64,000 nucleotides of DNA from the NCBI RefSeq assembly GCF_003977755.1, contig NZ_RQWN01000003.1, forward strand, positions 248,001-312,000, written 5' to 3'. Every line of letters starts with the position of its first letter. The stretch's first letter is position 1. This DNA is from Haloterrigena salifodinae (lineage in GTDB: Archaea; Halobacteriota; Halobacteria; Halobacteriales; Natrialbaceae). Shown here piece by piece: positions 41,346 to 49,806 of this stretch. The notes under the pieces were generated by a model that did no database searches, had not been told where the DNA came from, and saw only the letters and a program-made list of their open reading frames with translations. A program made the position numbers and the translations under genes.

Positions 41346-43007
41346 TCAGGAGGAGGCGGACTCTAACTCGGCCGACTCGAGACCGGTGAACTCGAAGCGG
41401 ACGCCCCCCGCGGGGCTCTCGCCGACCGAGACGTCCCAGCCGTGGGCCTCGGCGATGCTTTGGACGATATTGAGACCGAACCCGGTACCCGAATCGCTCG
41501 TCGTGTACCCCATTTCGAACACCGACTGACGACTGGCGGCCGGGATTCCGGGGCCGTCGTCTTCGACGACGAACCCCTCGTCCGTCCGGCGGACGGTCAC
41601 GGTCACCGCCGGGTCGGCGCTATCCGTGCGTTCCGCGCCCTCGCCGGCCGCGGGCCGGCCGTTCGTCGTGCCGTGCTCCAGGGAGTTTCGAAACAGGTTC
41701 TCGAGAAGCTGCTGCAGTCGATCTCGGTCACAGGAGATGACGCCGAGATCGCCGTCGATCCGGAGCACCGCCCCGGACGTCCCGACCGTCGACCACGCCG
41801 CTTCGACGACGGGACGAAACGGGACGTGCGTGCAGTCGTCGACCAGCTTGCCCTGTCGCGCAAGCGTCAACAGATCGCCGATGAGGGCATCCATCCGGGC
41901 CAACGCGTCCGCGGCCTGATGGAGGGAGTCGTCGTCGTGCTCCTCGAGCGCGAGCTCGAGATTGCCCGTCGCGACGTTCAGCGGGTTCCGGAGGTCGTGG
42001 GAGACGACGCCGGCGAACGCATCCAGCCGCTCGTTCTGCCGAGCCAGTTCGTGCTCGCGTTCCCCGAGGCGCTCGCGCGCGTCGATCGAGGCGATGGCAT
42101 GACCGATCGTCTCCCCGAGTTCCGCGAGAACTTCCCGCTCGTGGTCGTCGAACACGTTCTGGCGGTCTGCGTAGATGCTGAAGAATCCGTAGACGGTGTC
42201 GCCGTGATCGATCGGGACGACCGCGAGCGACTCGACGCCGTGGCTCTCCATCTGGTCCCACCACGGCTCCATCGTCGGATCCTCGAACACGTTCGGCACG
42301 CACTGGAGTTCACGAGTCTTGATCGCGCGCCCGCCGGGGCCGGTTCCAGTCGGACTGTCGTCGACCGAAACCTCGAGCGACTTGAAATACTCGTCGTCGA
42401 ATCCCGACCACGCCGCGGGGCGAACGTGGGCGTCGCCCTCGTCGTAGCGGCCGATCCAGACGGCCTCGTAGGGATCGGACTCGCTCAATCGGTTGCAGAC
42501 GGCCTGCTCGAGTTCCGCTCGCTCCGTCTTGTCCACTAGCTCTCGCGTCGCGATGCGAAGCGTGTCGTTGATCCGATTTAACTGTTCGATCGACTGCTGG
42601 TGCTCCAGCCCCCGGACATCGTAGATACCGACTAGCAAGCCGACGAGCGCGCCGAAGGTCGCGACGTTGACCATCGCCGCGAGCGGGTTCAAAAGCGAGA
42701 CGCCGCCGACCACGGTCGCGGCGAACAGCCACGCGCCCAGCGCCGAGAGCGCCAGCACGCCCGCACAGGTCCACGCCAGTATCCGCCCCGCGAACCACGC
42801 GGAGAGCAACTGCCCTCGAGCAAGCAGAACGCCGACGGCGACTAGTCCGAGAGACAGCAGGAGGGGGGTTACCGCGACGAGCGTCCGCACCGACGTCCCT
42901 CGTAGGCCGACGAGGTTGGTCAGGTGGAACAACGAGAGAACGAGCCCCGCAGCGGCGAATAGCCGGCCTGCGAGCGGGTTGGAAACATCTCTCATTGCAT
43001 CGGTCAT
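41346..43007 (-). CDS. membrane sensor histidine kinase with GAF domain
   Basis: This 553-residue kinase has four N-terminal transmembrane segments (about 13-130), a linker helix, a GAF-like sensor domain (about 150-310), a phosphoacceptor helix with H336 in VVSHDLRNPLN, and a C-terminal HATPase domain with N in LLENLFRNSLEH and G-boxes DDGPGIP and GTGFGLNIV. It has no receiver domain and no adjacent response regulator. A TATAATT on the minus strand about 20 nt upstream suggests its own promoter. The signal is unknown. Confidence 0.93.
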   Translation of the reverse strand: MTDAMRDVSNPLAGRLFAAAGLVLSLFHLTNLVGLRGTSVRTLVAVTPLLLSLGLVAVGVLLARGQLLSAWFAGRILAWTCAGVLALSALGAWLFAATVVGGVSLLNPLAAMVNVATFGALVGLLVGIYDVRGLEHQQSIEQLNRINDTLRIATRELVDKTERAELEQAVCNRLSESDPYEAVWIGRYDEGDAHVRPAAWSGFDDEYFKSLEVSVDDSPTGTGPGGRAIKTRELQCVPNVFEDPTMEPWWDQMESHGVESLAVVPIDHGDTVYGFFSIYADRQNVFDDHEREVLAELGETIGHAIASIDARERLGEREHELARQNERLDAFAGVVSHDLRNPLNVATGNLELALEEHDDDSLHQAADALARMDALIGDLLTLARQGKLVDDCTHVPFRPVVEAAWSTVGTSGAVLRIDGDLGVISCDRDRLQQLLENLFRNSLEHGTTNGRPAAGEGAERTDSADPAVTVTVRRTDEGFVVEDDGPGIPAASRQSVFEMGYTTSDSGTGFGLNIVQSIAEAHGWDVSVGESPAGGVRFEFTGLESAELESASS

Positions 43008-43373
43008 TCGGTAATACGGGGCCGCAATTATAGGTACTCCGGCCGAGCAGATCAGCCGTCTACCCGTCGTTCCGAACAGACGACTGCTCGGTAATCAGAC
43101 GACGAAAACGGACGCGAGCGGTCGGGTGGACGCGACGCTGCTCGAGTCCGTGACTACCGGAAACGGGTGGGAAGCGGCAGGAAAAGGGGGGGCAACTGGT
43201 GTATGGCGCAGTTGGTGATGATGTGGCTTGGAGTGATTCCTGCCGTATCTCTAAGTATGGCGTGGTCGGGCATAGCGGTGATGCCAACACGATTTGGTAT
43301 CGGCCCGGACGGCCGTTCGGCAGGGACAGCGCGCTCGAGTCGACGGCGCGAGAGCGACGGCTGCCCGGCCGGC
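43008..43373. other. intergenic region, lower G+C, no assignable feature
   Basis: This 366-bp stretch holds a TATA-like element (about 43025-43031, minus strand) for the kinase gene and a locally less GC-rich portion (about 43195-43310). Small frames there (for example a 38-codon minus-strand one beginning MPDHAILRDTAG) have no recognisable composition. A C7 run on the minus strand (about 43187-43193) is the only other feature. Confidence 0.4.
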
Positions 43374-44027
43374 TCACTCCCAGGGGTGGGTCCCGCGCTC
43401 GCTGGGCCAGAGCGGATACCAGTAGTCCTTGTCGCGTTCGATCTCGAGTTCCCCGTCCAGTGTCGACTCGAGTTTGAACTCCGCGCTCGAGTCCCGCTCC
43501 CGGCCCGAACGGGGGGCGAACGGGTAGAACCGGCCCCGGCGGAACGAGTAGATCCAGTAGGCGGGTTCCGTCACTTCGGCGGCTTCGCCGCCTCCGTCTC
43601 GATGCCGCAAAGCGGCATCGCCCTTCTCGTACGCGAACACCGCCGCGAGTAGCCGCGAGCCGTAGTCGCGTTCGATGAATGTGTCCGCGGCGAAGTGCAT
43701 GCTCGTGATGAGGTCCTCCGGGTCGTCGTCTCGGAGGACGACCCAGTGGTAGCCGTGGTCGTCGCTGGTGACCGAGAACTCGGTGCCGGTCTCCTCGCGG
43801 CCAGCCTCGAGGATGGCCTCGACCTCGTCGACGGCGTCGCGAAAGCTCGCCGAGTCGACGCCGGAGAAACAGAGCGCGCCGACGTCGGCCGACTTGTAGC
43901 CCAGATCGGCCTCCATCGTGAGGTAGGCGGTGCTCATCCCGAACAGGTCCTCGGGGTCGGCGTCGCGTCTGGCGTCGGTCTCGGCGCGCAAGCCGAGCAC
44001 GGAGCGGAGTCCGTCGAGTAGTCCCAT
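43374..44027 (-). CDS. pspAB: PspA-associated protein PspAB
   Basis: This 217-residue protein has the PspAB pattern: MGLLDGLRSVLGLR, FGMSTAYLTMEADLGYKS, GYHWVVLRDDDPEDLITSMH, and YSFRRGRFYPFAPRSGRERD near the end. PspAB occurs with HtpX and PspA-type stress proteins; the htpX gene lies 1.9 kb away on the same strand. Residues about 136-151 (GDAALRHRDGGGEAAE) form an insert in a loop; its DNA holds two perfect hairpins (43578-43592 and 43600-43620). Confidence 0.88.
   Translation of the reverse strand: MGLLDGLRSVLGLRAETDARRDADPEDLFGMSTAYLTMEADLGYKSADVGALCFSGVDSASFRDAVDEVEAILEAGREETGTEFSVTSDDHGYHWVVLRDDDPEDLITSMHFAADTFIERDYGSRLLAAVFAYEKGDAALRHRDGGGEAAEVTEPAYWIYSFRRGRFYPFAPRSGRERDSSAEFKLESTLDGELEIERDKDYWYPLWPSERGTHPWE
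43578..43620. repeat. trinucleotide-loop hairpins inside pspAB
   Basis: GGCGGC-TTC-GCCGCC lies at 43578-43592 and CGATGCCGC-AAA-GCGGCATCG at 43600-43620, both perfect stems with three-base loops. They coincide with the in-frame loop insert of PspAB. Confidence 0.85.
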
Positions 44028-44125
44028 ACGTTACCGTTCGAAGGCGACCGGATAGAAAGCATCGTTCGACGAGGCCGCGCCGGTCGCGGTCCAGCGCGCC
44101 CGAGGGGACGACGGCACGGCTATCG

Positions 44126-44911
44126 TCATCCACAATCGCTCCGATCGGCGAACGCGGTCCCGTCCCGACCGCCGATCCGCGACCGCACCGCCCGCTCGAT
44201 CTTCCAGGCCAGGGCGGACAGGACCGCGGCCGGGCCGAGCAGAAGCAACCCCATTCCGCTGACCTCGGTCATGTAGAAGGCGTGCCCGTAGAGGACGTAC
44301 GGGACGACGATCGCGAACGGGACCAGCGGCGAGACGAACCCGTCGCGAAGCAGCGCGAGCAGGGGAACCGCGGCGGCCGCGGTCGCGAGGACGAGGACGA
44401 GCAGCGCGACCACCGGTCCGCCGAAGAAGAACCCGAGGACTCCCGCCGGCAGGCCGACGAGTCCCGCCGAACCGACCGCGACGCGACGGCTGGAGTCGTC
44501 CCCCGGAAGCGGCGGCAGATTCCGGAGTCGTCCGGCTCCCAGCCGGTACCCCTGACGGATCGCGAACTCGAGGACGCCGGCGAACACCACGAAACCCCCG
44601 GTGAGACCGGTGACGATCGACATCACGTACATCTCGAGCAGGGCCGAATCGCCCGCCCCCGACAGTTCGACGGCGACGACGCCCGAGAACAGGGCGACCA
44701 GTCCGCTCGCGGGCGCGAGCAATCGAGTGTGTGCGCTCACCAGTACCGGGACGGCGCCCTGAACGAACGCGAGCAGCGCGAAGACACCGAGCAACGAGGT
44801 CGCTTCGACCGTCGTGTACTCGAGAGTCTCAAACAGTGCGAGGAGTGCGCCGACGTGTCCCCCGCCGGCGAGGAGCGCCGCCGCAACCGAGCGGCGGTTC
44901 GGACGGATCAT
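44126..44911 (-). CDS. multi-pass membrane protein, unknown function
   Basis: This 261-residue protein has about eight hydrophobic segments spread over the whole length, Gly/Ala-rich helices and a central cytoplasmic loop (RQGYRLGAGRLRNLPPLPGDDSSRR). No transporter family signature is recognisable. The C-terminus (KIERAVRSRIGGRDG) is basic and likely cytoplasmic. The start at 44911 is the only reasonable ATG. Confidence 0.7.
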   Translation of the reverse strand: MIRPNRRSVAAALLAGGGHVGALLALFETLEYTTVEATSLLGVFALLAFVQGAVPVLVSAHTRLLAPASGLVALFSGVVAVELSGAGDSALLEMYVMSIVTGLTGGFVVFAGVLEFAIRQGYRLGAGRLRNLPPLPGDDSSRRVAVGSAGLVGLPAGVLGFFFGGPVVALLVLVLATAAAAVPLLALLRDGFVSPLVPFAIVVPYVLYGHAFYMTEVSGMGLLLLGPAAVLSALAWKIERAVRSRIGGRDGTAFADRSDCG

Positions 44912-45209
44912 CCTATTTGAACCTCGTTGCGGTTAGTCGCCGGAGAGCCGACGCGAGCCGGACCGTTCGGGACGGGGATCGGGTTCCGCACCGTCTCATA
45001 TCCGGCGCTGGTGTCCCGAATCCCGACGCGGGTCGACCGGACGGTGCCCGACGGCGGGATTCGCTCGGAGGGCAGAGAGTTCGACTGCAAACAGACCACT
45101 ATATGTTCTACTTCTTACGTTAGTATAAATACCCTATATGAGGAACATATCGTTCGCCCAGTTGCTGTTTCCGCTGTTTACGCGCTCGGAGGCGACGCTC
45201 GAGGCGCGA
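44912..45209. promoter_or_regulatory. intergenic region with orphan TATA island
   Basis: This 298-bp stretch includes an AT-rich island (about 45100-45150) with a strong TATA sequence, AGTATAAATACCC, on the plus strand, but no plus-strand gene follows. Nothing else is supported; the frame opened by the nearby ATG at 45138 runs antisense to the next gene. Confidence 0.35.
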
Positions 45210-45767
45210 TCAGCCGACGCTCCACCGCGTCTCGTAGGGATACCGCTCGGCGCGGTAGAGGGCGACGTGAATGACGATCGCAGTGACGATCAATCCGAGG
45301 TTCACCGGCGTCGAGTCGTAGGCGACGACATTGAGGACGACCTCGTCGAGGTACAGCGGCCAGAGGGGTTCGATCGCCGCGTCCGGTTTGGCCGAGAGCA
45401 GATCCACCGCGACATGGCTGAGCCCGCCGGCCCAGAACGCCGCCGTCGTGAACACGAACGTCGTCCCCGGAGTGATCGAGTCGCTGTGGATCAGCCGATT
45501 GGCGTTCAGGACCGGGGTCAATGCATACGCGGCGCCGACACCGAAGACGACGCCCACGATAAGCATGAACGGCACCGTGTGGGTAATTCCGTGGTGCTGG
45601 AGCAACGGGTGCACGAAGTGCTCTCGGAGGAAGAGATCGACGTCGGGGAACAGCGCCGTCGCCTGCGTCAGGACAGCGAAGGTGACCGCGGGACGGCGCC
45701 CCCACAGGAGCCACGCTGGGACCGCGAAGAGGAGGGCCATCGCGACGTGACCGATCGGTTCGACCAT
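45210..45767 (-). CDS. YdjM/DUF457-type membrane-bound metal-dependent hydrolase-like protein
   Basis: This 185-residue membrane protein has HVAMALLFAVPAWLLWG at the N-terminus, the acidic and histidine motif ALFPDVDLFLREHFVHP followed by HHGITHTVPF, and a late GLSHVAVDLL, all typical of the YdjM (DUF457) family. Such proteins have conserved His and Asp predicted to bind metal at the membrane; biochemistry is poorly known. The ATG at 45767 is 28 codons inside the longest frame and gives the usual start (MVEPIGHVAM). Confidence 0.8.
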   Translation of the reverse strand: MVEPIGHVAMALLFAVPAWLLWGRRPAVTFAVLTQATALFPDVDLFLREHFVHPLLQHHGITHTVPFMLIVGVVFGVGAAYALTPVLNANRLIHSDSITPGTTFVFTTAAFWAGGLSHVAVDLLSAKPDAAIEPLWPLYLDEVVLNVVAYDSTPVNLGLIVTAIVIHVALYRAERYPYETRWSVG

Positions 45768-45906
45768 GCCGGTACAGTCCGTCGATTCACGCTTAAGTAA
45801 TCGCCGCCATGCGGATACCCGGGAGGGATGAGCACCACTCGAACGGAACATGTTCGGGAGAAACGATCGGCGCGCGTCGATCAGGATGCACGTCCGGGGC
45901 TCTCGA

Positions 45907-46788
45907 TCACGCGGCGAGTTCGCGCTCGAGGTTTCGAAGTTGTTCGACGCGCTTCTCGGTCGGCGGGTGAGTGCTGAAGAGGCGACCGACGACGCCGGAC
46001 TTGATCGGGATGATGAAGAAGGCGTTCATCTCGGCCTCCTCGCGCATGTCCTCCTTCGGCACCTTGTCCATCTCGCCGGAGATCTTCAGCAGCGCCGAGG
46101 CGAGCGCGGAGGGGTTGCCGGTGATGGCGACCGCGCCGCGGTCGGCGGTGTACTCGCGGTACCGCGAGAGCGCTCGGATGAGCAGGTAGCTGATGATCCA
46201 GACGACCAGCGAGACGAGGATGGCGACGATGATGCCGCCGCCCCCTCCCTGCCGACCGCGGTTGTGACCGCCGCCGAAGAACGCGCCCCAGCGGACGATC
46301 ATGAACGCGATGGTCGAGAGGAACGAGGCAATGGTCATCACCATCATGTCCCGGTTCTTGACGTGGGCAAGTTCGTGGGCGAGTACGCCGTCGAGCTCGT
46401 CCTGATCGAGCGTGCGCATGATCCCCGTCGTCACGCAGACGGCCGCATTTTTCTGGTTGCGACCGGTGGCGAAGGCGTTCGGCACCTTGGAGTCGACGAC
46501 CGCGACCTTCGGTTTCGGGAGGTCGGCCTGCTGTGAGAGCCGCTCGATCGAGGCGTGCAGTTCGGGATACTCGTCGGCCGAAACCGTCTTCGCGCCCATG
46601 CTCTTCAGCGTGAGCGTGTCGCTGAAGTAGTACTGGGCCAGCGACATCCCGCCGAACAGGACAATGAAGACGACGAAACTACCCATGTACGCGGCGATTA
46701 CGCCCGCGAAGACGATGTACAGCGCGAACAGCAGAAACATCGTCAGGAACATCCGGAAGCGTAATCCCCAGTCCGCCTGCCAGTTCAT
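45907..46788 (-). CDS. htpX: membrane zinc protease HtpX
   Basis: This 293-residue M48 protease has two N-terminal membrane segments (about 10-55), the zinc motif HELAHVKNRD (about 137-146), two further membrane segments (about 150-205) and the third ligand Glu in the YREYTADRGAVAITG region. It degrades damaged membrane proteins. PspAB, a known partner by genome context, is 1.9 kb downstream with two unrelated genes between. Confidence 0.96.
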   Translation of the reverse strand: MNWQADWGLRFRMFLTMFLLFALYIVFAGVIAAYMGSFVVFIVLFGGMSLAQYYFSDTLTLKSMGAKTVSADEYPELHASIERLSQQADLPKPKVAVVDSKVPNAFATGRNQKNAAVCVTTGIMRTLDQDELDGVLAHELAHVKNRDMMVMTIASFLSTIAFMIVRWGAFFGGGHNRGRQGGGGGIIVAILVSLVVWIISYLLIRALSRYREYTADRGAVAITGNPSALASALLKISGEMDKVPKEDMREEAEMNAFFIIPIKSGVVGRLFSTHPPTEKRVEQLRNLERELAA

Positions 46789-46915
46789 AGCTAGACGAAG
46801 GGGCTCCGGAGAAATAAGTGCCCTGACGAGACGCGCGAGGGGACACCCTCCAGGTCGACAGCGACGGCACGCACGAAAGACGTATTTTCAGTGACCAATA
46901 CTGTCGAATCGATAG

Positions 46916-47677
46916 ATGTCTGCTCCCAGTTCGGTACGTCTCGAGGAGCGTACCTGGCCGGAAGTCGAAACGGCGCTCGAGAACGGACGGCGAACGGCGA
47001 TCGTGGCGGTCGGTTCGATCGAGCAGCACGGACCCCACCTGCCCTTGAACATGGACGCGTTGGACGGCGACGAACTCTCGCGGCGCATCGCCGAAGAACT
47101 CGGTGACGCGCTGGCTGCGCCGACGATTCGTCCCGGGTGCTCCGGCCACCACATGGAGTTTCCGGGTACGATCACGGTCCCGCCGGAGACGCTGATGGAC
47201 CTGATCCGCGCCTACTGCCGCTCGCTGGACGACCACGGGTTCGAACACGTCGTCCTCGTGCCGACCCACGGCGGGAACTTCGCGCCGGTCTCGACCGTCG
47301 CGCCCGACATCGCTCGGGAGATCGACGCGAACGTGATCGCGCTCGCGGACCTCGACGACCACATGGCCCTGTTGAACGAGGGGCTCCGCGATGCCGGGAT
47401 CGACTACCAGGAGGACGTCATCCACGCCGGGGCCGCCGAAACAGCCATGATCCTCGCGATCGACGAAGGATTGGTCCGGACGGATCGGCTCGAGGCGGGA
47501 CCGGAGGGATCGATCTCCACCGCGCGCTTGCTTAGCGAGGGGTTCGAATCGATCACCGAAAACGGCGTGTTGGGCGATCCCGACGAAGCGACTGCCAAGG
47601 CCGGCGAGGCGATTTTCGATGCCGTCACCGACGCCTACGTCGAGCGGATCGAGGCCGAACGCGACGCGGTTCGATAA
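46916..47677 (+). CDS. creatininase-family protein
   Basis: This 253-residue amidohydrolase has the metal-binding motif GSIEQHGPHLPLNMD (about 32-46), HHMEFPGTITV and PTHGGN. Family members include creatininase and FAPy deformylase (ArfB) of archaeal F420/riboflavin synthesis. In haloarchaea these are usually annotated only by family. The length is typical; the start at 46916 is supported by an RBS-poor, leaderless-looking upstream. Its substrate is not known. Confidence 0.88.
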   Translation: MSAPSSVRLEERTWPEVETALENGRRTAIVAVGSIEQHGPHLPLNMDALDGDELSRRIAEELGDALAAPTIRPGCSGHHMEFPGTITVPPETLMDLIRAYCRSLDDHGFEHVVLVPTHGGNFAPVSTVAPDIAREIDANVIALADLDDHMALLNEGLRDAGIDYQEDVIHAGAAETAMILAIDEGLVRTDRLEAGPEGSISTARLLSEGFESITENGVLGDPDEATAKAGEAIFDAVTDAYVERIEAERDAVR

Positions 47678-47767
47678 TGGTTTCGTCGATCCGTCCCGGG
47701 CCTGAAATCCGCGTCGGGAGATCGGAACGTAACTAGCTTCTGCGAGACAGGGTCAGCGATCGGTCGA

Positions 47768-47788
47768 ACCCCTTCATTTCGCATGGAG
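47768..47788 (-). repeat. ORB-like repeat, copy 1
   Basis: The minus strand reads CTCCATGCGAAATGAAGGGG followed by T. It resembles haloarchaeal Orc1/Cdc6 origin recognition boxes (TCCAC..GAAACGAAGGGG type). It differs from copy 2 at two positions and points the same way. Confidence 0.5.
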
Positions 47789-47886
47789 ACACCGGTACGG
47801 GAGGACGTCCGACGGATCGAGACCCACCGCCGTCTGACGCTCGTCCGACCGGTTCGAGGGGTGTCGACCGACGCCGACAGTCGCCG

Positions 47887-47907
47887 ACCCCTTCGTTTCG
47901 CGTGGAG
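47887..47907 (-). repeat. ORB-like repeat, copy 2
   Basis: The minus strand reads CTCCACGCGAAACGAAGGGG followed by T, 119 bp from copy 1. This copy is closer to the haloarchaeal ORB pattern. No orc1/cdc6 gene is in the window. Confidence 0.55.
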
Positions 47908-48080
47908 TATCCAACTAGTCGGATACGGTAACCGTTCGAAGACAAATCTCCGACTTCGGCGCTTGTTTCGGCCGTACGCGCGACAGTTGTCACTAGGTGA
48001 ACCGTTACGATCGCTGATTCTGAGGTGACAACGATTCTACCCACTCGATAGCTATTGGCTCGAGTGACCGTCGGTTGATC

Positions 48081-49751
48081 ATGGTCGAACACGAAAGACG
48101 ACGAGTCTTGCAGTACGCGGGACTCGCGATCGCAGGTGGATCGCTCACGACTAGTATCGCGGCTGCCGACGAGGACGAATCGGCGTCGATCGGGGAAGCC
48201 GCCGGCTGGTCGTCGCTGGGTGGAAACCCGGGGAACAACGCCGCTGTCCCCGAGAGCGGGCCGAAAGCGCCGGTCACCGTCGCCTGGGAGTACGATCACA
48301 GCGGTCCGGCCGCGGTCGTCGACGGCACCGTCTACCTGACGACCGGCGGCGAAGTTCATGCGCTTGACGCCACCGACGGCTCGCTCGAGTGGAAAATCGA
48401 CGATATCGGCGCGAGCGGGACACCCGCGGTGACGGACGAGGCGGTGTACGTCGGCGGGGAACGGCTGACGCGGATCGAACGCGACGGCACGCTCTGTTGT
48501 CAGGCCGACCTCGGCTACGACGAGGCGATTCCGTCTCCCGTCGTCGCGGACGGGCGCGTCCTCGTCGTCGCTGGCGAGATTCTCTACGCCGTCGACGCTC
48601 GCGACCTCGAAGTCCGGTGGGAGTTCGACCCGGCCGACGGAACGCTGTACGAACAGCCGGTCGCCGTCGGCGACGGCGCGGTGTTCGCTGCGAGCGAGTC
48701 GCGGCTGTTCGCGCGCGAACTCGCGGACGGTACCGAGCGCTGGACCAACGACGATCCGGCGGGAACGGACGAGTACAGTCACTTTACGTCGCCGAGCGAC
48801 AGACAGGTCAGCCACCCCGTCGCGACCGACGACGTCGTCGCCGTCGGCAGCGTGGACTCGGAGCCCGAAGCCGTGTGGGAGAACGGCCACGTGACGCTCT
48901 ACAACGCGGAAACGGGCGTGAAGCGGACGAAAAGCGAGTCCGCAATCACGCCGGGACCGGTCACCGACGGACGGTTCTTCGCTCGGTCGCCCCACGACCT
49001 GGACGGGTTCGATCGGGAGACGGGGGAGAACGATTGGGAGACGGAGTACGGCATGTACCACGTGTCGTCCGCGGTTGTCGCCGACGGGACCGTCTACGCG
49101 GGCGCCACCGTCAACGGGGATGGCTACACAGCGGACGAGATGCCCGAACCGGAGACCGGCGTCTACGCCTTCGACGAGAACGGCGAGGTCGAGTGGGCGA
49201 TCGCTACCGACGAACGACCGAGCCTCGCGCTGGCCGACGGGACGATTTACGCCAGCGGTGAGTCGCTGCTCGCGATCCGACCCGAAGCGAATGAGGCCGG
49301 CGACAAGTCGGACGGCGAGGACGACACCGGTGACGATGCACCGGAAGACGACGGCGGAGACGCCGAAGACGGCAGCGGCGAATCAGACGGTGACGACGGA
49401 GCCGTGGAACCCGATGACGAACCGACGAACGAAACCGGGGCGAACGGTGCGGAGCAGGGCTCCGGTTCGGACGACGTAGACGGCGGAAACGGAACGAACG
49501 ACGCCGACGAGGAGGGGGGCACATCCGAGGGAGCTACCAACGGCACCGAAAGCACGAACGACGGATCGAACAGCGACGCCGGCAAGGGAGACGGTGACGA
49601 GAACGCTAGCGAGGAAGACGCCAACGACGGCATGCCGGGGTTCACCGCGGGAGCGGGGATCGCCGGCGGCGTGCTCTCGGTCGAGTGGCTCCGCCGACGG
49701 GAAACCAACGAGGGTTCGGGTACCTCCGACGAGAAGAAATCGCAGACGTGA
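48081..49751 (+). CDS. secreted PQQ-propeller protein with PGF-type C-terminal anchor
   Basis: This 556-residue protein has a Tat-like start (ERRRVLQYAGLAIAGG), then a beta-propeller of PQQ-like blades (YLTTGGEVHALDATDGSLEW and similar, about 40-400). A long acidic low-complexity stretch (about 410-525, Gly/Asp/Glu/Asn/Thr) follows. The C-terminus reads MPGFTAGAGIAGGV plus WLRRRE, resembling PGF-CTERM signals that archaeosortase cuts and lipidates, but with a weaker hydrophobic part. It would be a surface protein. The ATG at 48081 is chosen over a TTG two codons upstream. The function is unknown. Confidence 0.82.
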   Translation: MVEHERRRVLQYAGLAIAGGSLTTSIAAADEDESASIGEAAGWSSLGGNPGNNAAVPESGPKAPVTVAWEYDHSGPAAVVDGTVYLTTGGEVHALDATDGSLEWKIDDIGASGTPAVTDEAVYVGGERLTRIERDGTLCCQADLGYDEAIPSPVVADGRVLVVAGEILYAVDARDLEVRWEFDPADGTLYEQPVAVGDGAVFAASESRLFARELADGTERWTNDDPAGTDEYSHFTSPSDRQVSHPVATDDVVAVGSVDSEPEAVWENGHVTLYNAETGVKRTKSESAITPGPVTDGRFFARSPHDLDGFDRETGENDWETEYGMYHVSSAVVADGTVYAGATVNGDGYTADEMPEPETGVYAFDENGEVEWAIATDERPSLALADGTIYASGESLLAIRPEANEAGDKSDGEDDTGDDAPEDDGGDAEDGSGESDGDDGAVEPDDEPTNETGANGAEQGSGSDDVDGGNGTNDADEEGGTSEGATNGTESTNDGSNSDAGKGDGDENASEEDANDGMPGFTAGAGIAGGVLSVEWLRRRETNEGSGTSDEKKSQT

Positions 49752-49806
49752 CCGCATCGCGGAGAGCGCGGCGTTTAACTCCGCGAGCCCCCAAACGGGG
49801 ACACTA

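Larger units (their letters stand above)
47678..48080. other. intergenic region carrying two ORB-like repeats
   Basis: This 403-bp stretch contains no convincing gene; an 81-codon plus-strand frame at 47783 starts within a repeat and has arginine-rich composition. Two near-identical 21-nt repeats lie at 47768 and 47887 (listed separately). A short region of lower G+C occurs at about 47910-47990. Confidence 0.5.

Noticed and set aside
43167-43652. A 161-codon plus-strand frame upstream of and opposite pspAB
   Set aside because: Most of it is antisense to pspAB; the remaining part has no motif.
45138-45800. A 220-codon plus-strand frame after the orphan TATA
   Set aside because: It is antisense to the YdjM-like membrane protein and is dominated by Arg, Asp and Glu shadow sequence. 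Only a non-coding transcript remains possible.
47783-48028. An 81-codon plus-strand frame in the ORB-like repeat region
   Set aside because: It starts within a repeat, has arginine-rich non-haloarchaeal composition and no recognisable motif.
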